Below, in pieces: positions 32,239 through 43,728 of a DNA stretch of 64,000 bases. Source of the stretch: Hygrophila difformis (lineage: Eukaryota; Streptophyta; Magnoliopsida; Lamiales; Acanthaceae); contig JAOANR010000006.1 of the NCBI GenBank assembly GCA_030278955.1, forward strand, positions 57,688,915-57,752,914, in the 5' to 3' direction. Made by a program: the position numbers and the translations under genes. The notes beneath the pieces were generated by a model. That model did not search any database and was not told the origin of the DNA. It worked only from the letters and a program-made list of their open reading frames with translations. Position 1 is the stretch's first letter, and every line of letters begins with the position of its first letter.

Positions 32239-32574
32239 CTAGCGTCTCAAGACGTCCTCCGGTGGGGTAGCGGGATCCTCCTCCGGGTCTTCCTCCTCCG
32301 AACTTGGCGGCAGTAGATCGTCAAAGATGGTGTTCAAGTCTTGTCCATGAGCATCGATGTGTTCCTTCAGGATTAGGTTTTGCGTAGTGAGGGTTTGGAC
32401 TTGACGTTCGAGTTGGTTTATGCGGGGGTGATCCGCCTCTCTTAAGTTGCCCATGTGGTGCAGATTTGCCTCCAATTGAGCCATACGATGTTTCATTTGT
32501 TCTATGGTTTGTTGGGAGTCAAAGTGAGCGTTCATCATTTTGATCATCAAGTTCATCATATCTTGACTAGCCAT
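32239..32574 (-). CDS. Small coiled-coil ORF in the G1 leader
   Basis: 111 codons between the primer site and gag, in sense orientation. It is Met-rich at the N-terminus, then has a heptad-like region (about 20-80, IEQMKHRMAQLEANL, INQLERQVQTLTTQNLILKEHI) and an acidic tail (SSEEEDPEEDP). It belongs to no family I know. Its position matches the point in G4 where the homologous leader stops and the antisense cassette begins. It could be a genuine accessory ORF or the vestige of a former insert. Confidence 0.5.
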   Translation of the reverse strand: MASQDMMNLMIKMMNAHFDSQQTIEQMKHRMAQLEANLHHMGNLREADHPRINQLERQVQTLTTQNLILKEHIDAHGQDLNTIFDDLLPPSSEEEDPEEDPATPPEDVLRR

Positions 32575-32973
32575 CTAGCGCAAGCAAAAGATCTAAGTTA
32601 GAATGTATCACGCTTCTAGGTTCTCTAAGTTCAGGCAATGCAGTATGCACATGTAAATGATGGTTTCCCCCCAAAAATAATTCATGCACTATATATTTTT
32701 TTTCCATGGGTTTTAAAATAAAAATTCATTTCCATGGAAATAATGCTTAAAAATTTAAAATAATATTTAAAATCCTTGGACCTCTATATTGGGTCAACAT
32801 AATTATAATTTGTGCTAAAAATAATTTTGGGCTAGGAAAGTTTAAAATAATAATTTGGGCTTCTATAATATTATAAACACTAATGGTTTAAAAATAATAA
32901 TAATCTAGTAGTTCAAAAATAATAATAATTTAAAAATAATAATGGGTTTAAAAATACTAGTTTAAAAATATCC

Positions 32974-32987
32974 GGGCTCTGATACCA
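32974..32987 (-). promoter_or_regulatory. G1 primer-binding site, tRNA-iMet
   Basis: Minus strand TGGTATCAGAGCCC three bases inside the 5' LTR. Confidence 0.92.
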
Positions 32988-32990
32988 ACT

Positions 32991-34809
32991 TGTAACACCC
33001 CGATTTTTGGTCACCCAGGTCGGGATGTCACCGCCACACCTCCCTAGTAAGACATGGTTTCTCCGGCTTACTAAAGAGATGCAATGCTAGGTATTTCAGT
33101 ATTTAAAATATTTAAAACATTTGCAAACAGCCCATACAATATAAATTCGAAAATAATAATATCATAATGCATCGGAAATAATATTTAAGTATAATATTGC
33201 AGCGGAAATGTAAATAAGACCGACATGGTCAAAACACGGGTTAAACAAGCCCGTTTATTCTATAGTCTAATGTAAGAATTTAAAAATAGAGTTTCGCAAA
33301 ATATAATTTCCCCCATGCATGAACGTGCTCATGTTTGTTCCACATACTCTAGAAGGAAAAGGAAAAAAAACGGTTTGATCAGCACAACTTGCTGAGTAAG
33401 TTAAAGCATGCATGATCGTAGGGTTTAAAAGCCATTAATTTAATATTTACATAAAAACATGATAATAAACCATAAATAATTCAATTTAATTATCTAACCA
33501 ATTTGCATAATCAATTCATGGCACTAATCAATAATACATTTAGCACAATTTAAAATGAAAGCCATAATTAATTTAAATAAAGCATTTAACAATTTAAACG
33601 ACAACGATAAATAATCCAATTTAATTTAAATTCCTCATTACATCCCCGATTTAGTAGTTTCAAGTGTTTCACGATTGCATCGCAATCTCGACAGGTTTAG
33701 CCAGAAACCGGCGGGCGCAACCGTATCTGCCATACCCAGTACCACTCCGGAGCCTCGGGAAACCCATATAGATATTCACGAGAGTGTAGGCCATATATCT
33801 CATGCCGTTTTGGCAATATCATATCTCAATTTTCGCGCGAGTTCACCATCGTCCATAAAGGCACGAAGTGAAGCAGTTAGGGGGCACCCTGCAGACCACT
33901 CACCCCTAATTTTAATTTATCAAGTTTGTAAGGGAATTTATTTCAAAAATTCTGGTTTCACTAAATTTATTAAGAAAAATATTTCGACTCGTTTCAACCC
34001 TAAAGGCTAATTCCATCATTTCAACAACATTTCAAGATTTGACTCCGGTAAACTGCTGTTTACTCTAAAATTAATTTAAAATCAGATCTAAGTCCAAAAA
34101 TTCTAAAAATATACCACTGACTCGGAAACACCGAGATGAACAACTAATTTTTTCAATTCGAGATACCGAAACAGGTCAAAAATGTCAATTTTTGTCATAT
34201 CATTAATCTGTCCGAATTTCGTGTACAGCAGTTCCAAAATTTCAAGATCTACCATAGCAATTCAACTCCAAATTTAACGAAAATTCACAGAGACCTTCAT
34301 AAGACATTAATTTACAACTTTAATGTTCGGTTAAAGATCTAAATCGGCCTAGAACCCTAGTCAAAAACGTCATCAAGTTCAGACCTAAGTTATGTCAAGA
34401 ATTTCAAAATTCAAATCTTAGCAGTTCGGTTTCGGGTTGATTTCATATACCAAATCATCACGAAAAATTCTAAAAATTTTACAGGAGATAGATCTAAGCC
34501 TTATAACGTTTTTCGTGTTTTAAGTTTTCTCGTTTGAAGACTTTTAAGGGTTCGGAAAAATTGTACAAAATTGTTGCGCCGGTAGAAATCACATGTTGAT
34601 AGATTTTCGAAAGTCTTGATTAAGCTTTTAGATTTTAAGTGTTTTAATTACTCCAAAAACCATGTAAGTGTCAACTTACAGATTTCCAGTCGTCCGGGAA
34701 CGTCGATTTCGGAGGCGTGGCTTCCAGTCCACCGTTTATCTTCTCCGTTCTTCGGGTTCTTCGTTCTAGATCCGATTCGGGGTGTAGAGAAGAAAAGAAG
34801 AAGGCTAGG
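32991..34809 (-). repeat. G1 5' LTR, inner piece
   Basis: 1819 bp from TGTAACACCCC to the CTAGG target site of the solo LTR G3. The second piece is 37407-38143. Confidence 0.88.
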
Positions 34810-37401
34810 TGTAACACCCCGGTTTTTGATAACCCAGGTCGGGGTGTCACCGCCACACCTCCCTAGTAAGACACGGTTTCTATGGCTTACTAGAGAGATG
34901 CAAGGCTAGGTATTGCAGTATTTAAAACATTTAAAGCATTCAAAACAGCCCATACAATATAGTTCGAAAATAATAATATCATAGCGCAGCGGAAATAATA
35001 TTTAAGTATAGTATTGCAGCGGAAAATGTAAATAGGGCCGACATGGCCAAACCACGGGTTAAACAGGCCCGTTCATACTATAGTCTAATGTACGAAATTA
35101 AAACAAAATAATGTTTTCCCCAAAAGTAAGGATCCCATGCATGAACGTGCTTATGTTCATTCTACATACTCTGTAAGAAAAAGAAATAAAAAGAAATGGT
35201 TTGGTCAACACAACTTGCTGAGTAAGTTAACACATGCATGATCGTAGGGTTTAAAAGCCATCAATTTAATAATTAAATAAAAGCATGATAATAACATAAT
35301 ATTCAATTTAATCTAATCAACTATCCAATTGCCTAATTTATTTCGGGGCTTTATTTAACAACACATTTCACATAGTTTAAAATAAAAGCCATAATTTAAA
35401 TAAAGCATTTAATTGGACAACAAAACATAATTTAATTTAATTTCCCCATTACATCCTAAATTTAGTATTTCAAGTATTTCACGATTGCATCGCAATCTCA
35501 ACAAGTCTAGCCGGTAGCCCGGCGACCGCAACCGTATCAGCCATACCCAGTACCACTCCGGAGCCTCGGGAAACCCATGTGGATATTCTCGAGAGTGTAG
35601 GCTCTATATCTCATGCCGTTTTGGCAAAATCATATCTCAAGTTTAGCGCGCGGGGTCACCATCGTCCATTAAGGCACGAAGTGAATCGTTAGGGGGCACC
35701 CTGCAGAGCACTCACCCCTAATTTTAATTTATCAAGTTTGTAAGGGGATTTAATTTCAAAAATCTGATCTCAATTATATTTATTTAAAAGTAATATCTCA
35801 ACTCATTTCAACCCTAAAGGTTAATTTCATGTTTCAACAAGATTTCAAGGTTTGACTTCCGGTAAACCACAGTTCGCTCCAAAATTCGTCTAAAATCAGA
35901 TTTAATTCCAAAAATTCCGAAATTTCATGAATGACTCAGAAACGTCGAGATCTACAACTTTCGTGTTTTAACTTTTTCAATCCGAGACACCGAAATAGGA
36001 CATAAACACCAATTTTCACAGACACACAAATCTGTCCGAATTTTACAGACTACAGTTTAGAGATATTGAAATCTACCATAGCAATTCAATTCCAAATTTG
36101 ATAAAATTTTACAGAGACCATCTTAAGGCAATTATCTACAACTTTCATGTTCGGCCAAAGATCTAAATTAGTCTGGAACCTATGTCAAAAACGGGATCAA
36201 GATCGGACCTAAGTTCTGTCAAGAATTTCAAGATCTAGTTTCAAGCAGTTTGGTTTCGGTTGGGTTTCACATATCAAATCGTCTCTAAAAATTCTGGAAA
36301 ATTTACAGTAGATAGATCTAAGCCTTAGAAACGTTTTTCATGTCTTAAGTTTTTCCGTTTGAAGACGTTTTAAGGTCGGAAAAATTCGTCAAAACTGTTG
36401 CGTCGGTAGAAAACATAAGTTGGCAGATTTACGATCTCTTGTTAAATCTTTTAGTTTCGAACGCTTTAATTCCTCCCAAAACCATGTAAGAGTTAACTTA
36501 CTGATTAATCGTCGTCCGGGGTCGTCTATTTTGAAGGCGTGGCTTCCAATTCACCGATTATCCTCTCCGATCGTCGGGTTCCTCGTTCTAGATCCGATTC
36601 GGGGTGTAAAGAGAAGAGAAACGAGGTTAGAATCCGTTTTCGGATTGAAACGAACAAGGATTATTCAGACTAGGGCTTACCACACGTTGGAGATCTCCCG
36701 ATTTTCGTCCAACAGCCGCTGTCTCGGTCTTTTGGTGCCTCCGTTGACTCCGGGATTACGACTTTTGTGTATAGAGAGTATCATAGGGTTTTGAAAAAGG
36801 GTTTAGGGTCAGTCAAGAGAGTTATTTATAGAGGATAAGACCTAGGGGGACGTCCAAGACTGCCTCTATGAGTCTTGAGCCGCAAGAGGTGCAACCGAAG
36901 CCGAAAAATCCGGATTCGGGAGAGAGATTCACGCAACGGGCATATCTGCGTGCTGGCGCGGGGTTGGCGCGCCTTTCGCCTAAAACCCGCGCGGCCAGAG
37001 CGCGACTTACGCCTGGACCTCGGTCCGGGCGGGTCGTGCGATCCGTCGTGCTTTTCCGCCTCTCTTTCGGGTTTCTATCCCTCTATGCTCTCGGATTCCA
37101 ATTTCCGGACTCTCTTCGGGTTCCTATTTCGTGTCGTTATTTCTTTCGGATCTAAATTTACGTTTTGGCTCGAGTTCATTTATATCGGGTACCCGTGTAA
37201 CGACTTATTTAACTTTGTTTAATTTCTTTTGTTTAATTAAATTCCCTTAATTAATTTCATTTCTCATTTCTTCTATATTTATTTATTTAATGTATTTACT
37301 GATTTATTTATTTATTTATTTATTGTATTTATTTATTTATTTATTTATTTATTTATTGTATTTATTTATTTATTTATGTTGTAAAATTCTTGGGTATTAC
37401 A
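34810..37401 (-). mobile_element. G3: solo LTR nested in the G1 5' LTR
   Basis: 2592 bp, TGTAACACCCC...TTGGGTATTACA, flanked by CTAGG at 34805-34809 and 37402-37406. No internal sequence, so it arose by recombination between the two LTRs of a former element. The terminal TTGTAAAATTC is shared with G2 rather than G1, placing it in the G2 subfamily. Confidence 0.9.
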
Positions 37402-37406
37402 CTAGG

Positions 37407-38143
37407 ATTCGTTTTCGAATCGTATATGGAACAAGGATCGGATCGGAACTTACAACAACGTTAGAGATCTTCCGAATTCGTCCACGACAGTCCTTGCCTT
37501 GGTTTCGTGCCTCCGACGACTCTGGAATTAGGGTTTTCGAACGTATAGAGAGTATGGATGTTTTGAAAAGTGTTCAGGGCTTTCAAGAGGCGTTATTTAT
37601 AGGTAGACATGACCTAGGGACGTCCAAGGTTGGTCTTGGTGAGTCTTAAGCCGAAAGGTGTTTCCGAAGTCGGAAAATCCGGATTCGGGCGAGTGAATCT
37701 CGCAACCGGTGAATCTGTCGTGTGGCGCGGTCGTGGCGCGCCAGTTAGCCTTTCACCGCGCGGCTCACGCCTGGACTTCGGTCCGGGCGGGTCGCGCGAT
37801 CCGTTGTGCCTTTCCTCCTCTCTTTTGGACTTCTATCCCTCTATGCTCCCGGATTCCGATTTTCGGGCCATCTTCGGGTTCCTATTCCGTATCGTCATTT
37901 CCCTCGGATCTAAATTTATGTTTGGACTCGAGTTTTCGAGTCCATTGGTTTCGGGTACACGTGTAACAATTTATTTATCTTTATTTAATTCCTTTTATTT
38001 AATTAAATTATTTAATTCCTTTTTAAGTAAATTTTATTTCTCATTTCCTTACCTTTATTTATTTATTTGCTGTCTTTATTTATTTATTGTATTTATTTTA
38101 TTTATTGTATTTATTTTATGTTGGAAAATTCTCGGGTATTACA
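37407..38143 (-). repeat. G1 5' LTR, outer piece
   Basis: 737 bp; continues the sequence cut at 34809 and ends ...CTCGGGTATTACA before the ATGTT duplication. Confidence 0.88.
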
Positions 38144-38317
38144 ATGTTGCATGCCTTCTTTCTGGTAGACTCGATTGCTGGCAATTTTTTCCCAGATGAG
38201 TAACCTCTTCTTTTCGAAAGAGGTTTCCGCAAACTCTGTGCTTTTTCCTGTTAAAGAATTAACCATGAACGATCCATTTAAATTGTTTGAGAATATTTTA
38301 AACGGATATTTAACCTT

Positions 38318-38704
38318 TTAAATCTCGATGAGACAGACCCAGAATCCCCATGCTCGTCGGATGGAGATTTCATCTTCGCTGATTGAAGATACCAATGGTG
38401 CCTTCTCATCCATAGACTTAACTCTGTTGAAGGCAATCATATCAGGTCTTTGTAATTTAATAAAATGAAAGACCGAATAAGAACCTTTCCCGGCTATTTC
38501 TCGTGCTTCTGAAATGAACTTAAGCTCCAGAATATGTCCTCTTTGTAGGTGCGGGTTGTTCTGCCATGATTCGTGCACTGCGCTACTTATCCATCCCGGA
38601 AGTTTTTCTATTTCCGGAAACCCTGGTGATGTAGTATGAACAGATGCTAGTGCTCCAAAGTCATACCACTTTCGAACCTCTTTTGGCTTCGATCCTTCGA
38701 GCAT
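38318..38704 (-). pseudogene. Pararetroviral downstream ORF, second piece
   Basis: 128 open codons following the 179-codon ORF at 38737-39276, from which it is separated by stops and probably a frame change. It contains PGFPEIEKLPGWI and other well-formed protein-like sequence but no motif I can name. Position after reverse transcriptase and before the promoter suggests a part of the transactivator/inclusion-body ORF of caulimovirids; this is inference from order only. Confidence 0.45.
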
Positions 38705-38736
38705 CTATACCCTGTTGTATCTCCCGAATGTCTCGA

Positions 38737-39276
38737 TTACTGTTTTGCTCGGATTAATTCCCCTTTTGGAAACCAGCTGTTCCCATTTCCTTGGTAGTCC
38801 AGCCAGACTGTAGATAGGACATTCTCGTCTGAATTAACCTTAGAGGTGTCTGTCATTGGCCTAAGGTTAATTTCTTCCTCTTTTACCCCAGAGGCAGTAG
38901 GTTGACTTGAACTTTCGGAAATGTGACTTTCCTCTTGCTCAACATTTTTGTCGGTATCCGACAATGGTTCCTTTGAAGCAGTGCTTGAATCTGCTTCTTC
39001 ATATGTGACCACTTTAGCTTTTTGGGCACATTTCTCTTTGTTTACCAGGGAAGCTAATGCTTTCCTGATTGGCTCTAATACTGTTTCCCATAGTGCTGTC
39101 ATTGCTATATGGGAGGCGCGTATATTGTTGCGGACCATGTCCACATTGCTCTGCTGTATTTGGCCAGCTGCTCGTGCATTGATCTCGAGCTGTCCAAAAT
39201 GCTTTGATAGCTCCTCTAGGTTTTCTCTGAGTTGCCTGAATCTCGTAATGATGGAATCAACTTCAAATGCTTCCAT
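38737..39276 (-). CDS. Pararetroviral ORF downstream of RT, function unknown
   Basis: 179 codons, intact. The ATG (39274-39276) overlaps the end of the RT/RNase H frame, whose TGA is at 39263-39265, giving a 14-nt overlap. The N-terminal third is helical with heptad character (about 1-75). The middle is Ser/Glu/Thr-rich and low complexity. Caulimovirids express such tightly linked ORFs from one polycistronic RNA. It may be the start of the transactivator-type ORF or an extra small protein. Confidence 0.5.
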   Translation of the reverse strand: MEAFEVDSIITRFRQLRENLEELSKHFGQLEINARAAGQIQQSNVDMVRNNIRASHIAMTALWETVLEPIRKALASLVNKEKCAQKAKVVTYEEADSSTASKEPLSDTDKNVEQEESHISESSSQPTASGVKEEEINLRPMTDTSKVNSDENVLSTVWLDYQGNGNSWFPKGELIRAKQ

Positions 39277-40690
39277 CTCTCGTCAAGAAATCTGCAAGAA
39301 CATTTTCATGAAATTTTATAACATCAATATCATAAGTATAATATTGACATTCAGCTTGCCATATGATAATACGAGCTTTTTCAATTTTTGATTCAAGTTT
39401 ATTTTTTTAAAAAAGCCCTAAAATTAGTGTTATCAACTTTTAATACAAATTTCATTGCAAGTAAGAATAAAGGCCATTTTTTAAATGTTTTCCGTACTGC
39501 AAAGAATTCCTTTTCGTTAATATGCCAAAGTTTGGCTTGTTGTTCAATGAACAACCCTCCTGTGTATCTACAAGGTTCTTGACCCGTAGTTGTTTTTCTC
39601 ATGAGCACTCCTGTCCATCGAAAATCATTGGCGTCTGTGTAGACTACCAGCTTATCATCATCTTGAGGTATCGCGAGTTTTGGCAAGCTATTGCAGACTT
39701 GCTTTAGTTCATGAATTCTCTTGGTATGGATTTCTTCCCATTTCCATCTAGAGCTTTCAGTCTCTTTCAGGAGTGGTCTAAAATCCTTTCTATATTTTGC
39801 AAGGTCTTTTATAAACATACCTGCAAAATTTACAACTCCCAAGAAACTCTGAAGTTGTTTCTTGTCTTTTAATATGTCAGGAAAATTGCGGATTTTCTCC
39901 ATAATGTGTTCCTGTAACTCTATCCCTGCATCATCAATTTGAACAACTAAGAATTCAATTTATTAGCAGCGATAGTAGCCTTTTTCTCAGAGAGAACAAG
40001 ACCTTCCCTGTGACATGCATCTGAAAATATTCCAAGATGTTTAATATGTTCTTTAATATTTCGAGATGCAATCAGAATGTCATCAATGTAGACGAACATG
40101 AACTCTAGATAATCCTTAAATAGATTATCCATCTTTCTTTGGAATATCTGAGGGGAATTAGAAAGCCCCATTGGCATAACATTCCAAATATATTGCCGTT
40201 GTGGGGGTGGAGAATGCTGTGGATTTCTTCGACTCATTTTCCATCTTAATCTGATAGAAACCAGATTTGCAATCAAATCTAGAAAACGCTTTAGCACCTT
40301 TGATGCAATCAATTAAGTGTTCTCTACTCTAAATGTAATAACCATCAAGCTGTATTATTTTATTAATACCTTGATAGTTTATTACCAACCTGGGCTTACC
40401 TCTTTTTATTTCATCGTGGTTTCTTACCAAGAATCCAGGGCTACTATAAGTTGAGACTCCAGGCTCGATGAGTTTAAGATCGATATGCACCTTGATAATT
40501 TGCGGCATATCTTTCTTATCCTGCATATTCTTAAGATGGGTTTGTATCGAATATTCATATTTATATTGTTCGTTTACCTGTAGAGTAGCTTCAATCTTAT
40601 TTTTATCCCACCATGCCAGAGGATCCTCGTTAAAGGTTCTCTGGATAAGTATTTTGATATTTTGATATTTTTTAGTTTCCCCATCAATGT
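39263..40690 (-). pseudogene. Pararetroviral reverse transcriptase and RNase H
   Basis: Readable in four frame pieces. 40329-40690: start of RT with LAWWDKNK, STYSSPGFLV and KPRLVINYQ. 39947-40312: palm with PMGLSNSPQIFQ and the catalytic YIDDIL. 39399-39902: connection and RNase H with FLGVVNFAGMFI and VVYTDANDF. 39263-39398: the end with NVLADFLTRDG. Frame breaks lie near 40320, 39930 and 39400 (next to a T7/A6 run). It reverse-transcribes viral RNA in living caulimovirids. This copy cannot encode an intact enzyme. Confidence 0.85.
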
Positions 40691-40695
40691 CTAAC

Positions 40696-43621
40696 TGTAA
40701 TACCCGAGATTTTTTTTGCGGCGTCTAAAGGAATAAAATTATTTCTTAATCTGATCAAGGTCGAAATATCTCCGAGAAGAAGAAAATAATTTATCACAAT
40801 AAATTATTGCTCGGAAATGAAACGCGGATAGATTCAAAAATTCAAAATGGAATAAAAAGAGGGAAAAGAAGCCGAAGACATTCCATGAATCGAGTCAAAA
40901 GGAATGGAATTAAATTCAAGAAAGAATTTTTAATTCCAAGAACCCGTGAAGTCGGAAATAATTTAACTAGATAAATTATTACACGGGAGTCAAAAGACGA
41001 CGTATTAGAAGCCGACGAATCCAAAACCGACGGACTTAAGATTTCAAATACGAAATCAATTTAAGTCGAAAAAGATTTAAGATAGGAATCATAATCCGAG
41101 AACGGCCCGGAAAAATCGAGCCGAAAACGTATGAGAATAGAAGTCCGAAAGAGAGGAGAAAATGCCCGACGGATCGCACGACCCGGCCCAGGCTGCAGCC
41201 CAGGCCGGAGCCGCGCGGTCCCCGCGCGGGTTTCGCCCAAACAGCGCACCGACACCGCGCCAAGGGGACAGGGTAGCTGTCTTGTCGCGTTTGGCGACTT
41301 TCTTGCCATAATTTCAGGTCCCAACGTGGGGATCTTGATTTAATTCAGGGGGAGCAGATCTTGGACGATATTAGATGCTCCTAACACCCCATTATCAGCC
41401 ATCCACACCCAAGTTTCATCCCAAACTCTCCCAAAAACCAAAAAAACACAAGTTCTTACATTCCGGCGACTTTCCGACGACTTTCCGGCAACCAAATCCG
41501 ACCGAGGAAGTGTGTAGATCAAGGGTTACAGGCTTTGGATTGTTGGTAAGATGTAAATCAAGTTTCCTTGTTGTTTTAAGATCATAAACATCATTCTAAC
41601 TTGCGGATCTTTACTTGCAAACACGTTCGTGGCCAAAGGGGAAGAAGAACGTGTTGTGTAGATCCGTCCGTAGCAATTTTGGACGAATCCATCGACCCTA
41701 GGACGTTCAAGAACTCACTTACAGTAAGTTAATACCTTCTATATCAATATGGGTGGTTTAAAGGCATCCGAAACATTGGATCTAAAACGAAACGTTAAAA
41801 TCGAACCTAAAAACCCCAATCTACGTGTTTTCTGAAATCCGACCAAAACTCTTACTTCGAGTGTTCAAACCTAAAAACTCAAAACTAAGATTTTGATCCT
41901 AAGATCTTAAGCTATATTGTGTAAAAATTTCAGAGATTTTCATCGAGTTTTGATACCCCAAATCGTGTCGGACATAATCTGCATTTTTAAGAATTTTCAA
42001 AGGTTGACAGTTTTCATGACCGAACTTGAGGAGCATATTTCTATCATTTCTAGACCAAACTAATCTTTGTGATCTAAACAAAAGTTGTTTATAATCATGT
42101 CTAGTATGTGCATATAAAATTTCAGAATTTTCGGAGTCCATTTGATATGTTAAAAAGTCGAATCTTTGAAAGGTGTCAAACCTGAATCCTGGCAGCATAC
42201 TATTTGTGTAGAAAACTTGATTTTCGACATGCTTCCCATCGTTTTTCCGAAAAACTCAAAATATGAAAGTTGTTCATTAGGATGTGTTTGAGATACTGTG
42301 AAAATTTCAGATCAATCGCCTAAGAAATGGATTTTTAAACTGAAAAAGCGTAAACTGTGACATCGATCGGTTTTAAACTTGTGAGATTTTGAAACTTCTA
42401 AACAAGCGATCGAAATCTTGTTATATGATAAAGATATATTTTTGAAAATCCCGTTACACTAAAATTGAAACGATATCGGTTACATTGGTTACATAAAATT
42501 AGGGGGTGAGTGCTCTGCAGGGTGCCCTCCTAATTATTCATTTCGTGCCAAAACGGCAATGATTACTACGCGCGAAAGATTGCCAAAACGGCATCTTATT
42601 TTTGGGCCTATCCTCTCGGGTGTATCCGTATGGGTTACTCGAGGCTCGACGGAGTGGTACTGGATATGGCGGATTTGGCTACAAGAGCCAACGGGCCTAC
42701 CCTCTCGGGTGTATCCGTATGGGTTACTCGAGGCTCGACGGAGTGGTACTGGGTATGGCGGATAGGCTGCGGCCGCCGGGCTACCGGCTGAATGAGATAT
42801 GATACTTATGAAATTGGCTGAGGCCGCCGGATCACCGGCTAAATGATACTTTTGATATTGGCTGCGGCCGCCGGATCACCGGCTAAATGATATATTGTTG
42901 AGATGATGGCGTAACGGGAAATATATTAAAAAGCTCAGATTTTATGAAATTGGCTGCGGCCGCCGGGTTGCCGGCTAAATTAAATATTGTTGAGATGGTG
43001 GCGTAACGGGGAGAATTTTAAAAGCTCAAATTTTTATTTATTTACTTACGGCATTATTCATGCTTTTAAATCATGTCTTAAATAATTGCCCATGCTTAAA
43101 TTATTTATTACGGAATTAAATGTGTCTTTAAAGCATGGAACTAAATTCTTATTTTTTTAAATTGGTGAATAAATGTTTTGCATGCATGACAAGAGTTTAA
43201 TCTTAACTATTAAAAATCTAACCCCTTTATTGCTATGTGAGGATTGACTTACTCAGTATTTTATAATACTGATAAAAACCGTTGTTCATTTTTTTCTGTT
43301 ACAGAGTACGGAGCATGATCACTCATTGGGGGATCATTTTGGGCATTTAATTATTTATTTTACGTGATTGCATGAACGGGTCTGTTTAACCCGTGTTTTG
43401 GCCATGTCGGCCCTATATTTTAAATTCCGCTGCATACACTTTATTTTCGCTGCAACTTTGATGTATTATTTTTAAATTATATATGAATGGGCTGTTTGAA
43501 TGTTTTAAATTCTGAAAACCCATAGCCTTGCATCTCTTTAGTGAGCTCGGAGAAACCGTGTCTTGCTAGGGAGGTGTGGCGGTGGCATCCCGGCCTGGGT
43601 TATCAAAACCGGAGTGTTACA
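40696..43621 (+). repeat. G4 5' LTR
   Basis: 2926 bp. Has a GC-rich block at 41165-41290, a two-copy 89-bp tandem repeat (from 42604) and four copies of a NotI-site-bearing unit (42765-42977). Confidence 0.9.
42604..42977 (+). repeat. Tandem repeats in the G4 LTR
   Basis: Two copies of an 89-bp unit begin at 42604 and 42693 (GGGCCTAyCCTCTCGGGTG). They are followed by four spaced copies of a GGCTGmGGCCGCCGG...CCGGCTAAAT unit at 42765, 42815, 42859 and 42951. Three of these have the 8-bp palindrome GCGGCCGC. The unit folds into a GCCGG/CCGGC stem. Same array in the 3' LTR at about 49391-49766. Confidence 0.8.
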
Positions 43622-43624
43622 ATG

Positions 43625-43638
43625 TGGTATCAGAGCCC
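43625..43638 (+). promoter_or_regulatory. G4 primer-binding site, tRNA-iMet
   Basis: TGGTATCAGAGCCC three bases inside the 5' LTR. Confidence 0.92.
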
Positions 43639-43728
43639 GGAATATTTTAAAGCTATTATTTTACATAGTCGGGAATATTTTAAAGCTATTATTTTACATA
43701 GCCCGGAATATTTTTAAAGTTATCATTT
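43636..43728 (+). repeat. 32-33 bp tandem repeat overlapping the primer site tail
   Basis: Three copies of CCCGGAATATTTTAAAGCTA with TTATTTTACATAG, starting at 43636, 43669 and 43701. The last is degraded. The first shares its CCC with the end of the primer site. Further right (43770-44050) short GCCCAA/TTATTTT motifs recur irregularly. Confidence 0.75.

Larger units (their letters stand above)
20231..38148 (-). mobile_element. G1: Ty3/Gypsy Tekay-like chromovirus with 5-bp TSDs
   Basis: LTRs start TGTAACACC and end GGTATTACA on the plus strand. The target duplication ATGTT is at 20231-20235 and 38144-38148. Left LTR: 20236-20618 plus 24768-26965 (2581 bp in sum). Right LTR: 32991-34809 plus 37407-38143 (2556 bp in sum). 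Both are split by relatives. Internal region 26966-32990 on the minus strand: iMet primer site, small leader ORF, gag, protease, RT, RNase H, integrase with chromodomain-like end, polypurine tract. Very long LTRs, the iMet primer and the pol end suggest the Tekay/Del lineage. It is inserted in the pararetrovirus. Confidence 0.9.
38149..40695 (-). mobile_element. Endogenous pararetrovirus, middle segment
   Basis: Lies between the TSDs of G1 (ATGTT) and G4 (CTAAC). Holds reverse transcriptase/RNase H and the downstream ORFs, minus strand. Removing G4 joins it to 50414. The RT is of caulimovirid type, without an integrase behind it, which separates it from the LTR elements around it. Confidence 0.8.
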
